Source: Pisolithus tinctorius (taxonomy: Eukaryota; Basidiomycota; Agaricomycetes; Boletales; Pisolithaceae). Taken from it: a stretch of 64,000 nucleotides of DNA. Position numbers and translations under genes: made by a program. Each line of letters opens with the position of its first letter. Position 1 is the stretch's first letter. Shown here one piece after another: positions 49,597-61,763 of the stretch. The notes under the pieces are model-generated. The model was not told the origin of the DNA and did not search any database. It worked only from the letters and a program-made list of their open reading frames with translations. The stretch lies in NCBI GenBank assembly GCA_024663395.1, contig JANFAH010000004.1, positions 1,922,001 through 1,986,000 on the forward strand. The letters are read 5' to 3'.

Positions 49597-49866
49597 TCAT
49601 CGCTGCCCACCTTCGTTAGGGACTACCTTACTATTAGCAACGTCTATTGCTATTGCTCCAACTTTGTGAGAGGGCCTCACGAGATACCAAGGTTTGTTGT
49701 GGATGCTCGGGTTTTTACGTATGTTCATGCAGGATTCAATTTTACTGTAATTAGCTTTGTTTTTCCCGTCATGACCTTTACCTTCGATGTCCCATGTTTC
49801 CTCGTGCAGCGACGGCATTCTTATAGCATCTACAGTACGCTACGGTACTACTCCGATATTACTTAG

Positions 49867-51781
49867 CTACGTATCCTTGCGACCTAAATTTACACCAGAT
49901 TTTCTTACGCTGCTAAGCTCCATGCGAGGTTTTGCAGGCAAGGATGCCATCAACAGCGACAGTGCGATCATGGCCGCCGCGCTAATGGCATAGGTTGCGG
50001 ATGGCCCACATGTCCAGTAGGAGGCGCAAGCTTCATAAGCGGACTGTTTCAGTGCAAGTCCCTGTCACAATACTGCGCTCGTACCAAGCAGAGGCCCTAT
50101 TGCACGGCCTAGCTGACCAGAAGAGCGGAACAAGCCTAGTGCGGTGCCCTTAGCGAGTTGAGGGTGCCCTGCTGGCTCTCCCGTTTCTTCGATAATACCT
50201 TCATCACATTGCAAAGATGCGTACGATGTCAGGGAGCTAACAACCGTTGCTGACGTGAAGGCAAGACAAGCAGCAGCAGCCTGAAGTAACCTGATGGCGG
50301 TAGTAGGTGATGTAGGGACAAAACGGGGCACTAGAGACAGAAGGAGAAGGCCGATTGCGCAACTGAAGATCCCTCGTCGGGCCATTCTCCCTTCCCCAAC
50401 TTTGGCGGTTGCTCGGCGTACGTATCCTCCTTGAAGCAGTGCACTTAATATGCCAATCGACCCAATGAGTGCCCCATTCTGACTGTTACTCCAATCAAAT
50501 ACTTGGATCGGAAGTTTAATTTAGCTCTTTCAGCACAAAACGTTGACTTACAATCGAAAGTGAGGAATGGAAGTGTGAATTCCATCCCTGCAAATACACT
50601 GAGAAAGAGGAAGTGGAAACGGCGCAATACCTTGAGCAGAGCTAGCCGTGTTTCCGGCGCCGGTGGGGAAAGACACTGCTTTGAGCCTGGGAAAGATTGG
50701 TCTGCGATGGGCTTGCGCGCAGTGTTGAGGCACAGACCACGGGTCTCCGGTAGGAAAAGAAGTAAAAACCCGGTCTCTATCGCCAACAATACAATGGTGA
50801 CAGCGGCTGGCACAGCGTAGATGTTCAATTCCACTCCTATGGAGTGTAAGGACGCAGGGAAAGGTCGAGATGCAAAGTATGCCCCGATGGGAGGACCGAT
50901 GCAGAAACATAATGCAAACGCGATGCCGACCTGAGCGAGTGCCTTGGAACGTTGAGCAGGCACCGTTACATCGGAAAGGATTGCTCTAGAAATGATTGAG
51001 GCAGGTAACCGTGGATTAGATGGGTGGGTCACTCACGTAGCTATTTGGACATTGCCTTCGCTGAGTCCACCAATGATTCTGGAAAGCATGAAGGACGCGA
51101 AGGTGGTTGACTTCATCCACCTTCGTAGGATCCTTTAGCAACATCATCATTAATAAACTGGTAAGAAGCTCACACCAGTGCGGACAGTATATTCCCGAGC
51201 ATCGTAATGAGGAGGACCCGCCTTCGCCCATACTTCTCGGAGAGTGAGCCAATCCTCGGTGAGACGAGGAACTGGAGAAGGCTACATTACGATAAGCATC
51301 GCTGTATTAGCAGTTGTGGTAGCCAGGGCACGCACGAAAATACTGAACCCATCAGTCCTCCTACACACTTGTAGTCACTCTGTATTCGCACTGTCAGATC
51401 AGACGATGGGCACTTACCCAACAACACTACATCCCATCTTTGCGGATTGCTAGGTGGCTCGTAGAATAAGCCTCTAAGCCATGCGACAAAGCCCAATGTT
51501 CGCCGCAGCAAGTTGCGTGGATCCGAACTTTCTCTCTGTGGACGTCGTCAGGACAGTTATCCGTCGCAAGGTTTTCGTTTCAGCGGGCGTACCACGGTAT
51601 ACCACTCAATAATCCGAGGAAACAATGGAAGAGGAATTGTAAATGCTTGGTGAACCGATCAATCCAGGCCACTCCCCCGTTCGTCCGAACCCGACATACC
51701 GAATAGATCCAGCACTAAGGACAGGAACACGACTCTTTCTATGTTCTTCATATCGAGGAAACGACTCTGCGTCTGCACCAT
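49867..51781 (-). CDS. MFS transporter, MFSD10/TETRAN-like
   Basis: Twelve-segment major-facilitator transporter of the MFSD10 type; the substrate is unknown. Exon 1 (51700-51781) starts MVQTQSRFLDMKNIERVV and splices in phase to the end of the first membrane helix (VFLSLVLDLFAFTIPLPLFP). Then come RTLGFVAWLRGLFYEPPSNP, QRWDVVLLG, GLMGSVFS and the loop 2-3 motif PRIGSLSEKYGRRRVLLITM. FASFMLSRIIGGLSEGNVQI, ALAQVGIAFALCFCIGPPIG and AAVTIVLLAIETGFLLLFLP follow, then a Ser-rich central loop, GALIGSIGILSALLQGGYVR, FSCAIGLLLLSLVP, GQLGRAIGPLL and the last helix ISAAAMIALSLLMASLP. TAG at 49867-49869. The motif A-like GSLSEKYGRRRVL and GNVQIATA sequence place it near MFSD10. Confidence 0.82.
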
Positions 51782-52016
51782 TTGTTGCTGGTTTGACACG
51801 GTTGTGCATATGGTAGCAACACTCTAATGCAGTGGCATGCAAAGTAACTTGGTAACAACACTTTGCCACGAGGGCCCTGTTGACTTCCGTGCGTACGGGT
51901 TTCAGGGACCTGAGCACTGTTCCGTTACCGCAGGCTGAACTGCAGCTTGAACCCTCTATATGTAAACCGCTAATGTTGTATGGTAAATACATACACAGGA
52001 CCTTCATACATTGCAA

Positions 52017-54893
52017 CTAGTCCAGTTCATACGACGACACGTCCTGTGCCGTGGCAACAGTACCACGGAATAGCTGGTCTTCAGAAGCTTGAGTAAGCCC
52101 AGTCTGAAAATGTGAACTCGTCTCTGTCTTCGTGAGCTCCCGCAAAGCCATCGTGGCGTACGCTGCTGTGCCCAACGTCAAGTTAAGTTGCAGAGCAAGG
52201 AATTTTCCATCCTCCACTACTCTCGGAGGATCAAATCCAAGGAGGTTATCCTCATCAGCCTGTGCGAGTGAGACGTCAGGGTCTGTGTATCTGATTGTAG
52301 ACCACGACAAATTTTTTGGGAGCTGGAGGATCTTTCGATAAGACCCGTTGAGGGTGTACTCTCTTTATCCAGAAGTCAGACCCAAAGTAGGACGGCTAGC
52401 CGAGTCAACCCACTTTTGTTTCCGAAGGAAGTTGTCTGGGTCCAACCCATCTTTCTTCAGGAATTCCCGATAGCGCTCACCAAGTGAACCACCGGGATAA
52501 GCGACATCCCTGCCTGGAAGTGGCATTACCACATCGAAGATAGAGTACTTGTGAGCATTCTCAGTTGTGAGCGTGATGATCTTCGGTGGCACCCATGGCT
52601 GCTTTTTCTTGGACCGGGAACTCTGGCCGTCTGACGCAAGACTTCAGTACGGCACTAGCAGTCGACCAAGCATGTAGTCACCTTGTTGGTCAGTAGTTTC
52701 ATCTGGCATCATACTACCATTCATCTCTTCATCGTTGTCACTGCTTTTCCGAGCTGATTCCTCAAATACAAGGTCTCCGGGAACTGCCCTTTCACAGCCA
52801 CAGATACGGATGCGCTCCGATACTACAGCGTTCCATACGTATGACTGGTAAGCGTGGATGTACATGAGCCTAAGATTGCGGGGAATCTCGAGCGTTTTCA
52901 GCTTGCAAAATTCCGTTCCACCTATGCAACCTGTACTCACTGTTGAAAGTGCACCCAATGCATTTCTGGTTTCCCCTCCCTGTTTCTTGTAACTTTCCAA
53001 AATGCATCTCTCTGCTACGACGCGTCGTGGCATAAGAGCAAGAGCACGGTCTAAGTCACGGTCAACAAGCCAGGCTTGACGGGCTTGGACGATATCGGGG
53101 TGTTCACCGGGTCGCACTTGGAGGATCAAGGACACCGCTTTGTGCCAATCCGACTTCAACAAGGCCAATCCTATGGTATGTGTAGGGACTGCCGCAGTTC
53201 CAAAGCGTTGCATGCCTGACAAAGGTTAACTGAGGTATAACGATCCTTCAGAGATACATACCATAATAATTTATGAAGCCTTTGTGTTTTAGACTGTCCA
53301 TCACTCGTTCCACACTATCCGGTGCATCGGCCTGCAGATTCCTAGCAATTCTCTGAGACAACGGGGACATACAGAAGAAGAAGAGCTAACCGGAGGGTGA
53401 TTATAAACTCGTTGCCCTTCAGCATGCCCAGTTCAAGCCCGGCCTTGCGGTAGCACATGTCAGTGATGCGGATTCCGTGATCGCCACGTTGAGAAAGGGC
53501 ATCGCGAACGGATCTACGACCAATCTGGTTGCTGGTTTTCCAGATGTCCTCCACCGTTTTGTTGCCGCGCCGCAGCGAGACCCGTTGAACCGTAACACCG
53601 CGCTTGTCCTTTGTTCCAGCCACTCCGAAATCTTTTACGTTCACATGCAAGGTGCGCGAGAGATAGGCTAGTGCATCTTGAGTGTCCCGATTGGTTTTTT
53701 GCATCGTGAAATGAATATATGGAGGAAATTCGCCCCGAGGAGGTCGCGCTCCTGGCGCTGCCGAGGGTTTAGGAATTCCCGTTCAGCAACAAAGAATAAG
53801 TAGCTCTCACCTTGCCCTCCTCCACTTCCACGCCCCCGTCCTTGTCTCGACCACATAACGATTATTCTGGACCCCTGATCACTAGAAGCTTCCGTTTCTG
53901 TCTCAAAACTTCCTTTAAACAGCTCCCGAATTTTCACGTGCACAGCTGTCCTATCGGTCTTTGAACTAATGGGCTGAGATTTGGGTAGGTGCCAGAGCTC
54001 TGCAAGACGGTTCATACTTGTACTTACATTGCTGAACACTTTCTCGCTTTGGGAAAGGTCGCCGCCGCCTCTCTGTTTCTTGCTCCCTTGCGGGCGTGTA
54101 TGACGGTTCCGGTCTTGTTTTCCTTGGGAGGGCTGTTCGGAAGACCCCCCGTTGTCGAGTTGTGGGAAGTCATTATTATCATTCACTCGCGGAGGTTCGG
54201 GACCTTCGAGGAACATTTTCCGAAGCTGGGCAATTGATTCGTCGGAGAAATAAGGTGATAGCGATGATACGACTGCATCACCCCAGGCCTCTTGATTTGA
54301 TAGAATAGATACTTGACTGACTGAGCTGCCTGCATGGGTGATTTGGGAGGGCCCTGCTGCCTTCACATCCTCACTACCATCTTTCTCTAATGCCGTTAAG
54401 GGTAAAACTTCAGCTTCCATAGGCACCTCGGCAGGGGTATCCTGAGATGGGAGGTTTGGGTCTTTTTTTGAGGACGCCGGCTTATCGAGGGTCTTGAGGT
54501 GTACCACCTGATGGTCCTGGTCCACCTCGAATACCAAAAAGTCGGTAAACCTTGATTGGTTAATGAGCCGTGTACACAAGGCAGGCAGGCGTCGTACCTT
54601 TGCTTGATGATCCCACAAATTGGAGGAACATCCCGACTGACGTACTCTGTTATACCAACATCACTTTCCAACAGTTGACGAGTTGTGCAGGAAGAGGGGC
54701 TTGACAACCGGTTGCGCAGAAGGACATGGCTAGGTGGCAGGATGCAACTAGGATCGGTGCAGTCTGCACCAGTACCGGTGGTGGCCTCGTTCCTTTCGTC
54801 GACGTCAACGGAGGATGCCTCTATTTTGGCTCGCTTTAGTGAACGAAACTGTTCGTCGTCGTCGTCGCGGTCTCGGCTTGTTGATGTAGACAT
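52017..54893 (-). CDS. PUS7: tRNA/mRNA pseudouridine synthase Pus7 (TruD family)
   Basis: Nuclear enzyme that converts uridine to pseudouridine at UNUAR sites in tRNA, U2 snRNA and mRNA. The start at 54893 gives a Ser/Glu-rich head; LLRNRLSSPSSCTTRQLLES and SRDVPPICGIIKQR lead to FTDFLVFEVDQD, a long disordered insert, then the TruD core: HFTMQKTNRDTQDALAYLSR, KDFGVAGTKDKRGVTVQRVS (catalytic Asp in GTKDKRG), LGMLKGNEFIITLR. Later exons give YGMQRFGTAAVPTHTIGLAL, LEIPRNLRLMYIHAYQSYVW (the family's YxSYxWN motif) and the late segments KIITLTTENAHKYSIFDVVM and DVAYPGGSLGERYREFLKKD. The protein ends YELD at 52017. TruD insert domain positions were not separated in detail. Confidence 0.9.
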
Positions 54894-55000
54894 AAGACAG
54901 TCAGCTGGCGTGCTTGGCAGATTTGATGCAATCTAATCGGGGGTCACTATAACATACTACGATTCTATATTCATCGCACAAGTACTACTCTCGTTGGGCA
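54894..55000. promoter_or_regulatory. Divergent intergenic region, PUS7 / URA3
   Basis: Only 107 bases separate the two outward-facing start codons; both promoters must be here or overlap the coding ends. A run of alternating AT-rich sequence (54945-54975) precedes URA3. Confidence 0.45.
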
Positions 55001-55964
55001 ATGCCAGCTCCTCATCTTCAAAGCTACAAAAATCGTGCAGCAAAGCACTCTAATCCCGCTGCTCGAGCTCTCCTGCGGTGTATGGAAGCAAAAAAGTCCA
55101 ACCTCGCTGTAAGCGTCGACGTCACCACGACGAAGGACTTTTTCGATATCATCGAAGCTGTCGCACCATACGTCTGTCTCATAAAGGCATGCCGCTCTTC
55201 GTTTCGCAATCATCTCTTGTCCTTACGAGCCTTGGAGAGAAGACACATGTTGACATCCTTGAGGACTGGAATCCTGGCGTAACGACCAGATTGCAACACC
55301 TTAGCAGGGAACATAACTTCCTTATCTTTGAAGACAGGAAGTTCGCTGATATCGGTATGGTTTTTCAACAGTACTGTACTACAACACCCTGAGGGGGTTT
55401 CTAGGTAACACCGTTGCCCTGCAATACTCCAGTGGTCTCTACAAAATATCTAGCTGGGCACACATTGTCAACGCCCATCCTGTGCCGGGGCCCTCAATTA
55501 TAACGGGTCTCGCGTCAGTGGGCATGAAATTGCAGGAGGAAAGAGGACTGCTCCTCCTTGCTGAAATGAGCACGAAAGGTGCGCTTACAACAGGAAGCTA
55601 CACAGTCGAAGCAGTCCGCATGGCCCGGGAACACCGAGACTTTGTCATAGGTTTCATCGCGCAACATCGCATGGAGAGTATAGGTTTGTCTGGGATTGAT
55701 GACGTCGTTGACGAGGATTTCTTGATCCTTGCCCCCGGTGTTGGATTAGATTCCAAGGGCGATGCGATGGGACAGCAGTATCGCACACCGACTGAAGTAG
55801 TGACTCAGTGTGGATGTGACGTGATAATCGTCGGTCGGGGTATCATTGGAACCGGCCGTGATATCGATGCTGAAAAAGTGAAGGAGCAAGCGCGGAGGTA
55901 TCAAACTGCTGGCTGGGAAGCGTATGAGAAACGTATTGTAACGAATCAATTACTTGGCGAGTAG
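55001..55964 (+). CDS. URA3: Orotidine 5'-phosphate decarboxylase
   Basis: Last enzyme of UMP synthesis; it decarboxylates OMP. Exons 55001-55186, 55243-55354 and 55405-55964 join in phase to 285 residues. The barrel shows [33 protein letters not shown] (conserved Lys and the HVDI), the catalytic [13 protein letters not shown] (Lys and Asp of the DxKxxD site), [63 protein letters not shown] and the phosphate-binding [20 protein letters not shown]. The first intron (55187-55242) begins GC, not GT. The enzyme looks fully active. This gene is the familiar uracil-prototrophy marker in fungi. Confidence 0.96.
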
Positions 55965-56085
55965 GACAGATATTAGAATGACAATTAGAACAAAATCATC
56001 TTAGTAAACCCTGTAATCCTCTGTCAACGACTAATAACAAGCATCCGAAAAGATCGCTAGCGAGGACTCAAGCGCTTACACCATG

Positions 56086-57679
56086 TTACCTGAGTTTTAC
56101 CTCTCCTCCCTCTTCTTTATTCTTCTCCGCTTCCTCGGCTGCCTCCCTTTCCTCCGCCTCTACGACTTCTACATCCAGAGGGAAAGTGAGGATGGCAGCA
56201 ATGCCCGTCAGCTGGTTGAGTTCTGCAGCAGTTGTCAGGCGTCAGTAACACGCTTAAGTGAGCAACTTACGTTGTCCTGATTCATGCATACTAGAAAAGA
56301 TTTGCACCTCTCCACCTTTGTGTTGCACGTTTTCCACCAATGATACGAATTTCTTTCTTGTTTTTGGGTCGCTGGACCTGCGTTTCGTGTTAAAATCGAT
56401 CGTTAGCCAAGATCGAGGCTACGTCACACCGGAAAAGTTCATCGGAAATTAAAAGTGTACCGATGGCTCCCCGATCTGCTGCCAGACAGACATGATCAGG
56501 ACCATACCAAGCGCGCATTTCGTCTGACGCTAGCATCTTGAAAAACCTACACCGAATGAGCCGGAAGGATCAAGCAGACATCGCATAGCTCACTTGTCTA
56601 GAACGATTCCTTCGCGAGCAAACTTCGTCTCCTTTAGCTGAGCAACGATCTACGGAGCCCTGCATTTGAGTGTACTCGAAGGCGTCGCATGATCTAAACC
56701 ATACCTCCGGGCTTTTCAAGACTTCGATAAGGCTGTGAACGTGAGGACTGCTGACATGAACCTTGACAGTCTTCTCCCGCAGAGATCTGGCCAAAAGCTT
56801 ATCTCCTCTTCGACTAGCTTCGTTGGTCATCCACGTATAAACAGATTCCCTTACCCACCCCGGGCTAGCAAAGACGATTGCCCGGAGGCTCGGGTTTCCA
56901 AACGGAATATGCCGCACAAAAGCATCGTACACCATGGAATAGAACTTCGTCATCGCTTTCTCGTACTGCGACGAGCCAGGAGCAGACGCCTTGCGCGGTA
57001 TGGATGTGGATATTCGATGGGTAACCAGTGTCAGATGCTGCGATAGCAAGCAGAATGCCGCGCTGCCTTCCCCGCACACGACTGCACCGACTTCTGCACC
57101 CCGCCCAGGGATGCAAGATTCTTCGACGCGAGCAAGAGCGATACTGTCCCAGCCCTCCGACTTCTCAACTCGGATGTCTCGATTGACCTCAATGTCTAGG
57201 GTGTGAAACGCGCCAAGTCTTACATACTGGTTTTCGGATACTACTTTGCCGGATATATGAAGGACGGCGGTGGATTGCATACTCGGAGTTGAGCTGGATC
57301 CTTGGTTTGCTTGATCGGAAGAAGATGACTGTGCACCACCGGATGACGAATACTCCACCTTTGACACTTGAATCTTAAGGTTAAGCTTAACGCGATGAGA
57401 TTCCGTAGATCCTGTCGCAGATACGTTCTGTACACGGCTGGACACTAAGTTGTCGTGATTTTCCACTAATAAAAGCCGGAAGCGAAACCGCACCGAACTG
57501 CAGGAGCCTTAACTAGATCATCCTGTTGGATGAGGTTATAGAGGTGCCATATGTCCTCGTCGTCTTCGGGACGGAGGGTGACATGTCCCTTGAAACAGTA
57601 AGAAAAGGTACTGGTCAGGGCATGCTAGATTACCCACTGATCCGTTTCTTTTATCGATGTACTTGCCAACGAGCTTCAT
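56086..57679 (-). CDS. DOM34: Ribosome rescue factor Dom34/Pelota
   Basis: eRF1-like protein that, with Hbs1, splits stalled ribosomes in no-go decay. The start at 57679 gives [15 protein letters not shown], then a splice to [31 protein letters not shown] and [20 protein letters not shown] (N-terminal Sm-like domain). Next are [37 protein letters not shown] and [20 protein letters not shown] (Pelota domain junction). The central domain has [40 protein letters not shown] and [20 protein letters not shown], without the GGQ of eRF1, as in Pelota. The C-terminal domain has [40 protein letters not shown] and [23 protein letters not shown] at 56086-56088. Confidence 0.93.
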
Positions 57680-57762
57680 GGTCGATTGCAGTGACAAGTG
57701 ATGAGTGTATCAGTTCGACATACAAGGTTTCTAAATTAGGAACTCTTCCAAAGTATAAGTCC

Positions 57763-58703
57763 CTAATCATCCAAATCAAAAATATCATCGTCATCAACAG
57801 CCCTCGTCCGTGTATTTCTTCCACTCGCTGGAGCAATAGAGTAAGATAGAGCCCCTAATTGGTCGGAAGCTTTCTGTAGCACACCTAAAAAGTAGAACCA
57901 GTGAGCGAGCATCGTGCACAATCGTTAGCTACTAACGTACCGTTCTGAGAAAGTCTGAGTTCAAGTACAGCAGTCTCAAAGATGTCACTGTTCCCAATCT
58001 CTTCAAACCCTATGAGACTGAGATCGACTGGTAAGCGTTTGAATGAAGAACGCTGGCAGTGGTGATGCTCACTGATCCTTCATCACACCATCCATGAAGG
58101 ACATGACGCACGGAAGGACCTTAATGCCCAGCCTCTGCACCAGCCACGGCACGTTCTCCACGAAGACGCGAAGGAAACGCGTTGCGGAATACTTCGGTGC
58201 CAATTTCTTGATCGCTTAACCTGGTCAGCGCGAATCACGGAAGGGCTTGCTATTCCTCACGGCTAGATGTTTATCCATGATTTCACAGCGTTTGAAGTTG
58301 CTGTGGTAGAAGTGAATCACGCAGCGCGGATCGTGTCTGTTTCGACGCACGGGTAAGAGAGCGAGAATGGGGATTGTCTGCAGCGACTCACGCACTTATG
58401 CGAATGACTTCCTTCTCATCCACGATTTCTGAATAAGTACCGTAGGCATTGGCTTGCATGTGTTTCAGCTTGTCCACCCTACGTACGAGAGTTGAGTTAA
58501 GGACACCGAACACGAAACCCTCGAAGTCGCCGCGCTCACTGAAGCCTAAGTTGCTGCAAGCCCCGTTCACGGAACGCGGCATTCTCGTCGTTCTCGATCT
58601 CGGCCTCCAATTCAGCAAAGATCGCATCGTCGTCTTCGGGTTCGTCGCGTGCTCGGTTAGCTTCTACCACACGAGAAGCGAGGTCATTCAACTTGGTGTC
58701 CAT
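57763..58703 (-). CDS. PLP1: Thioredoxin-fold phosducin-like protein, TXNDC9/Plp1 type
   Basis: Phosducin-like cofactor that modulates the CCT chaperonin (actin and tubulin folding). It starts MDTKLNDLASRVVEANRARD at 58703, an acidic helical head, then an RxxRL-rich helix, KHMQANAYGTYSEIVDEKEV (the G-x-Y-x-E-I junction typical of TXNDC9), DPRCVIHFYHSNFKRCEIMD and LAPKYSATRFLRVFVENVPW, VQRLGIKVLPCVMSFMDGV, and GFEEIGNSDIFETAVLELRL. The thioredoxin CxxC is absent, as in this family (one Cys in the FKRC site). It ends DDDIFDLDD, TAG at 57763-57765. An in-frame upstream Met at 58760 would add 19 residues. Several short introns were inferred from the protein sequence. Confidence 0.88.
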
Positions 58704-59312
58704 GGTCGGGAGTGGAATGAAGGAGAAACAGAGTTGTTCAGACTGATCAGTGGTTTCCATTTTCGTAGCGCCCCTATCCTAGGTTCCAGCTTTCATCTTT
58801 GGGCAGGACTACGTACTGGACATCATTTATATAGTTAAATAGATGCCATGAACCCCATGGACCACGAGACCAACAAAAGGATCAAGCAAGCAGACAACGT
58901 CGAGGGCTTTTACCGCGGAAGGGGGCCTTCTCACCGAGCTTACCGCAGGATATGCCATGTCGAACGATCTGGTTTGGACGAGTGAGGTTAGTATGAGTGG
59001 TCGAGTGCGAGCCCAATGATTCTTGCATGAAGTAGAGTAGTTGTTATCGCAGCCACTGTTTGGAGCATGGGCACGGCGTGTCGTCTAAAAACAGAATCGG
59101 AACCCCCCCCCACCTCACGCGTCACTACAGCACGCCAACACAACTGCTCCTTCTTTTGCTCGTCCGCGGGCAGCCACAACAACGACAACGGCGGTGTGGG
59201 AGTCTTGCCAGCGCTTCTGAGTTCCCTATCCGGCGACAAGACAACGGCAGAAAGCAGACCTTGCGCTGTCGCTCGCTCAACCTGACCGCCCGATAATTCC
59301 ACCCTAGAGTAG
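58704..59312. promoter_or_regulatory. Divergent intergenic region, TXNDC9-like / WTAP-like
   Basis: This 609-base region separates outward-facing starts. Long open frames on the minus strand (58988-59521) and plus strand (59060-59296) read as low-complexity, Arg-rich sequence with no recognisable family and look like GC-rich chance frames. The region probably holds the 5' UTRs and promoters. Confidence 0.45.
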
Positions 59313-60759
59313 ATGGAGGACGACGGATCACCACCCCCACTGCCCACACGGCGAGAGATTGAACTCGAAACGGCCCTGCGCAAGCGAGATGCGCAGGTTG
59401 CTGAGTTGACGGTGAGGACCTGATCCTTTTGCTTTCGTATCCCCCCTCTCTGCCCACGTCGTGCCCACGAGCCCTCTGAGACGTCTGCAGGCGGGTTCAA
59501 TTCACATGATCCTACGTACATATTCGTTTATATATCCCTCAAACTGTCGTGCGTTTGGATGTTGATGTATGCTCTGTTCCGAACACACCCTTCTCACACC
59601 AGAATGAGGTCGAACGACTGCGGCAGTACCTCGTACAACACCCGCCACAGCCGTCTACAACAGACCCGATCCCCTTACCGCCCAGTATCGTGTCAATCCT
59701 CCTACCTCATCTCCCAAAAGCCCCAGGCTCCGGTGGGACGACCGGTTCGGCCAATTCGAGTACGGTGAATACGGCACTGACACATCGTATACGGGTCCTT
59801 CAGGAAGAAAATGACGAGTTGTATGAGATATTAAGGTGTGGGGAGACGGGAAAGCTCAAGGAGGAAGCCAAGGGTCTTAGACATGTCGTTGAAAGACTCG
59901 AGAGTGCACTGCAAGGTGCGTACGCTCATTATCCCTGCCCACCCGTCTACTTATCTCTCCGTCGAGACAGAATCACACCAGGTCATCACGACGTTATCGT
60001 GAGATGTCCAGCTTGCTGCGTTTGGTTGAATAGTTTTAACAAGTCGTATCTCGCAGAACTGAACTCGACAAATCATACTCAAGTTTCCAATCGTCGTTCA
60101 AACCGAAACATCACGCCAACGCGCACTCTCAGCCCTATACCGCGCCGCCTCGCGACTCGTTTTGCCAACCACGACATTACTCGCATTTGCAACATACACC
60201 CCAGCACCCGACCCCGGGTCAGCCCGCCAGCAATGGCCTTTCAAGGCCTCCACCCACCGGGCCTCGCGCGCACAAGAAACCTCGCCTTGCACCGGATTAT
60301 AACATCAAAATGTCTCCTGCGCACTCCAACGCATCTTTGCCCACAATTCCAAACTCTTCGAAGCATCCGCAGGTTCAAACACAGCCGCAGCAGCCGCAAA
60401 TAAAACACGAGTCCTCTCGTTCACCTTGCATACCACCTGCCGACATGCGTCTGAAGGGAAATGCGAAAATGGAGATCGAAGAAGATTCCAGGACAAGACC
60501 ACGTTCTCCGCAAGAACACGATCGTGAGCGGCATCGGGACAAGGACTGGGCAAGAGACAGGGATTGGGAGAGAGAAAGGGGGAGAGAGCGCGAGCGAGGC
60601 CGTGACAGGGAGAGGGAGCGCGACCGCGACCGAGAACGATTTTCCAAACGAAACGGGTCAGAGAGTAGGGGAGCGGGAGGGAGGGGAAGGAACCGAGGGG
60701 CACTCAGCCATCCGTATTTGAGTGGAGATCGGACGTTGGCGGAAAGAATGGGACTCTGA
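59313..60759 (+). CDS. WTAP/Mum2-type protein (m6A writer subunit candidate)
   Basis: Predicted homologue of WTAP/Mum2, a coiled-coil subunit of the mRNA m6A methyltransferase complex. Exons 59313-59411, 59603-59915, 59971-59998 and 60057-60759 join in phase to 380 residues. The first exon is helical (REIELETALRKRDAQVAELT), then NEVERLRQYLVQHPP, LPPSIVSILLPHLPKAPGSG and the WTAP-like coiled coil IRVLQEENDELYEILRCGET, LKEEAKGLRHVVERLESALQ, ESHQVITTLSTELDKS. The C-terminal half is His/Pro/Gln-rich, then an Arg-Glu/Arg-Asp dipeptide tract near 60540-60650, ending ERMGL. Exon 3 is only 28 nt. The assignment rests on the LQEEN...GETGKLKEEAKGLRH coiled-coil pattern; a different coiled-coil protein is possible. 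Confidence 0.65.
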
Positions 60760-61763
60760 GAGACTTTGCTTGCTTCTTTCACCTCTATTCGACTGACTCG
60801 TACAAGGAATGCTTAATGGAGCGCCGACGGTATGCACCTGCGTGCCCCGTGTCCTCCCCGGTCAATTGATTGGACTATCCAGTGTATTTGGTAGGATCCA
60901 AGTTTACCCCAGAGACGTCTTCCAAATAGATTGGCTAATGTATTGTTATAGACCTGTATCCCTATCCCGTGTCCTGTAGTCACAACATCTTGAACAAATG
61001 GATATGCATATTTATGGGAATTTCATCACTGCGGGAGACATATCCGCCGTGGGTTGCCATGAAGACACTTGCAGGCTGAAATCGGATGTTTGGCTGTGTG
61101 CTTTTGGTGGTTGACCGAGCAGTACTAGGGTGTAGGCGAGAAATCATCGACATCATCCGAAAACAGGCGCAGTTCTGTGCGCGCGCACTAACGACCAGTC
61201 ATCACGGATCTTTCCCGACGGCGTACTGCCAGGTTAGCGACTTCATCCAACTTGGCGCCGGACCTGTCCAGAGAACCCTCGGGTGGTGCCCGATTGTCAC
61301 GGTAAACTATGCATGCGCCGGCCTAATCAGAACACTCGATAAGTTTTTCTGTTGGCAGAACGCCTCATTACGATGATAAATGGGAACATCATGATGGCAG
61401 GAAGTTTTTGTGAATATGGCTACATGTTTCTTCGTAATCCAAGCAATCCGTCGGTCTACCATCAGCGCTTGAACTCTGTGGTGCTTACACCAGCGCCCGC
61501 TGGTTCGGTGTGAACCGCCTCAGGCGAGCATCCTTCAAGGCCCACTTAGGCCTGAGCGAGGGTTGATTAAGATTGCTTGCAATGAAGGGGTCCGCAACGG
61601 AGGTGAAAGGACACGATGTCCGTGACTGGCGCGCGGAGTATAGCCTTCTGACAAACTAAATGTTCAACTTTTGATAATCGATCGAGGGTATGTACGTACA
61701 TGGTGGTGGAATGGACGCTAGTACAAGACATAATGTTTCAGCTGCCATCATCGAAGTCACCTA
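60760..61763. other. Gene-poor stretch
   Basis: About 1 kb with no supported gene. A 96-codon plus-strand frame at 61086-61376 has a Met start and neutral composition but no recognisable family. A small inverted repeat (GGTTCGGTGTGAACC, 61504-61518) is too irregular to be a tRNA arm. Confidence 0.4.

Noticed and set aside
49867..51520. MFS transporter lacking its first membrane helix
   Set aside because: At first the N-terminus seemed missing. An 82-nt first exon at 51700-51781 splices in phase and supplies a complete first helix.
51606..52016. 136-codon minus-strand frame upstream of the MFS gene as a separate gene
   Set aside because: Part of it, in another frame, is the first exon of the MFS transporter (51700-51781). 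The rest has no family features.
58988..59521. 177-codon minus-strand frame between the TXNDC9-like and WTAP-like genes
   Set aside because: It overlaps the first coding exon of the WTAP-like gene in antisense and is low-complexity Arg/Ser/Gly sequence, so it is probably a shadow frame.
61504..61518. tRNA-like hairpin in the gene-poor stretch
   Set aside because: The hairpin has a 5-base loop, not the 7-base T loop, and no cloverleaf can be drawn around it.
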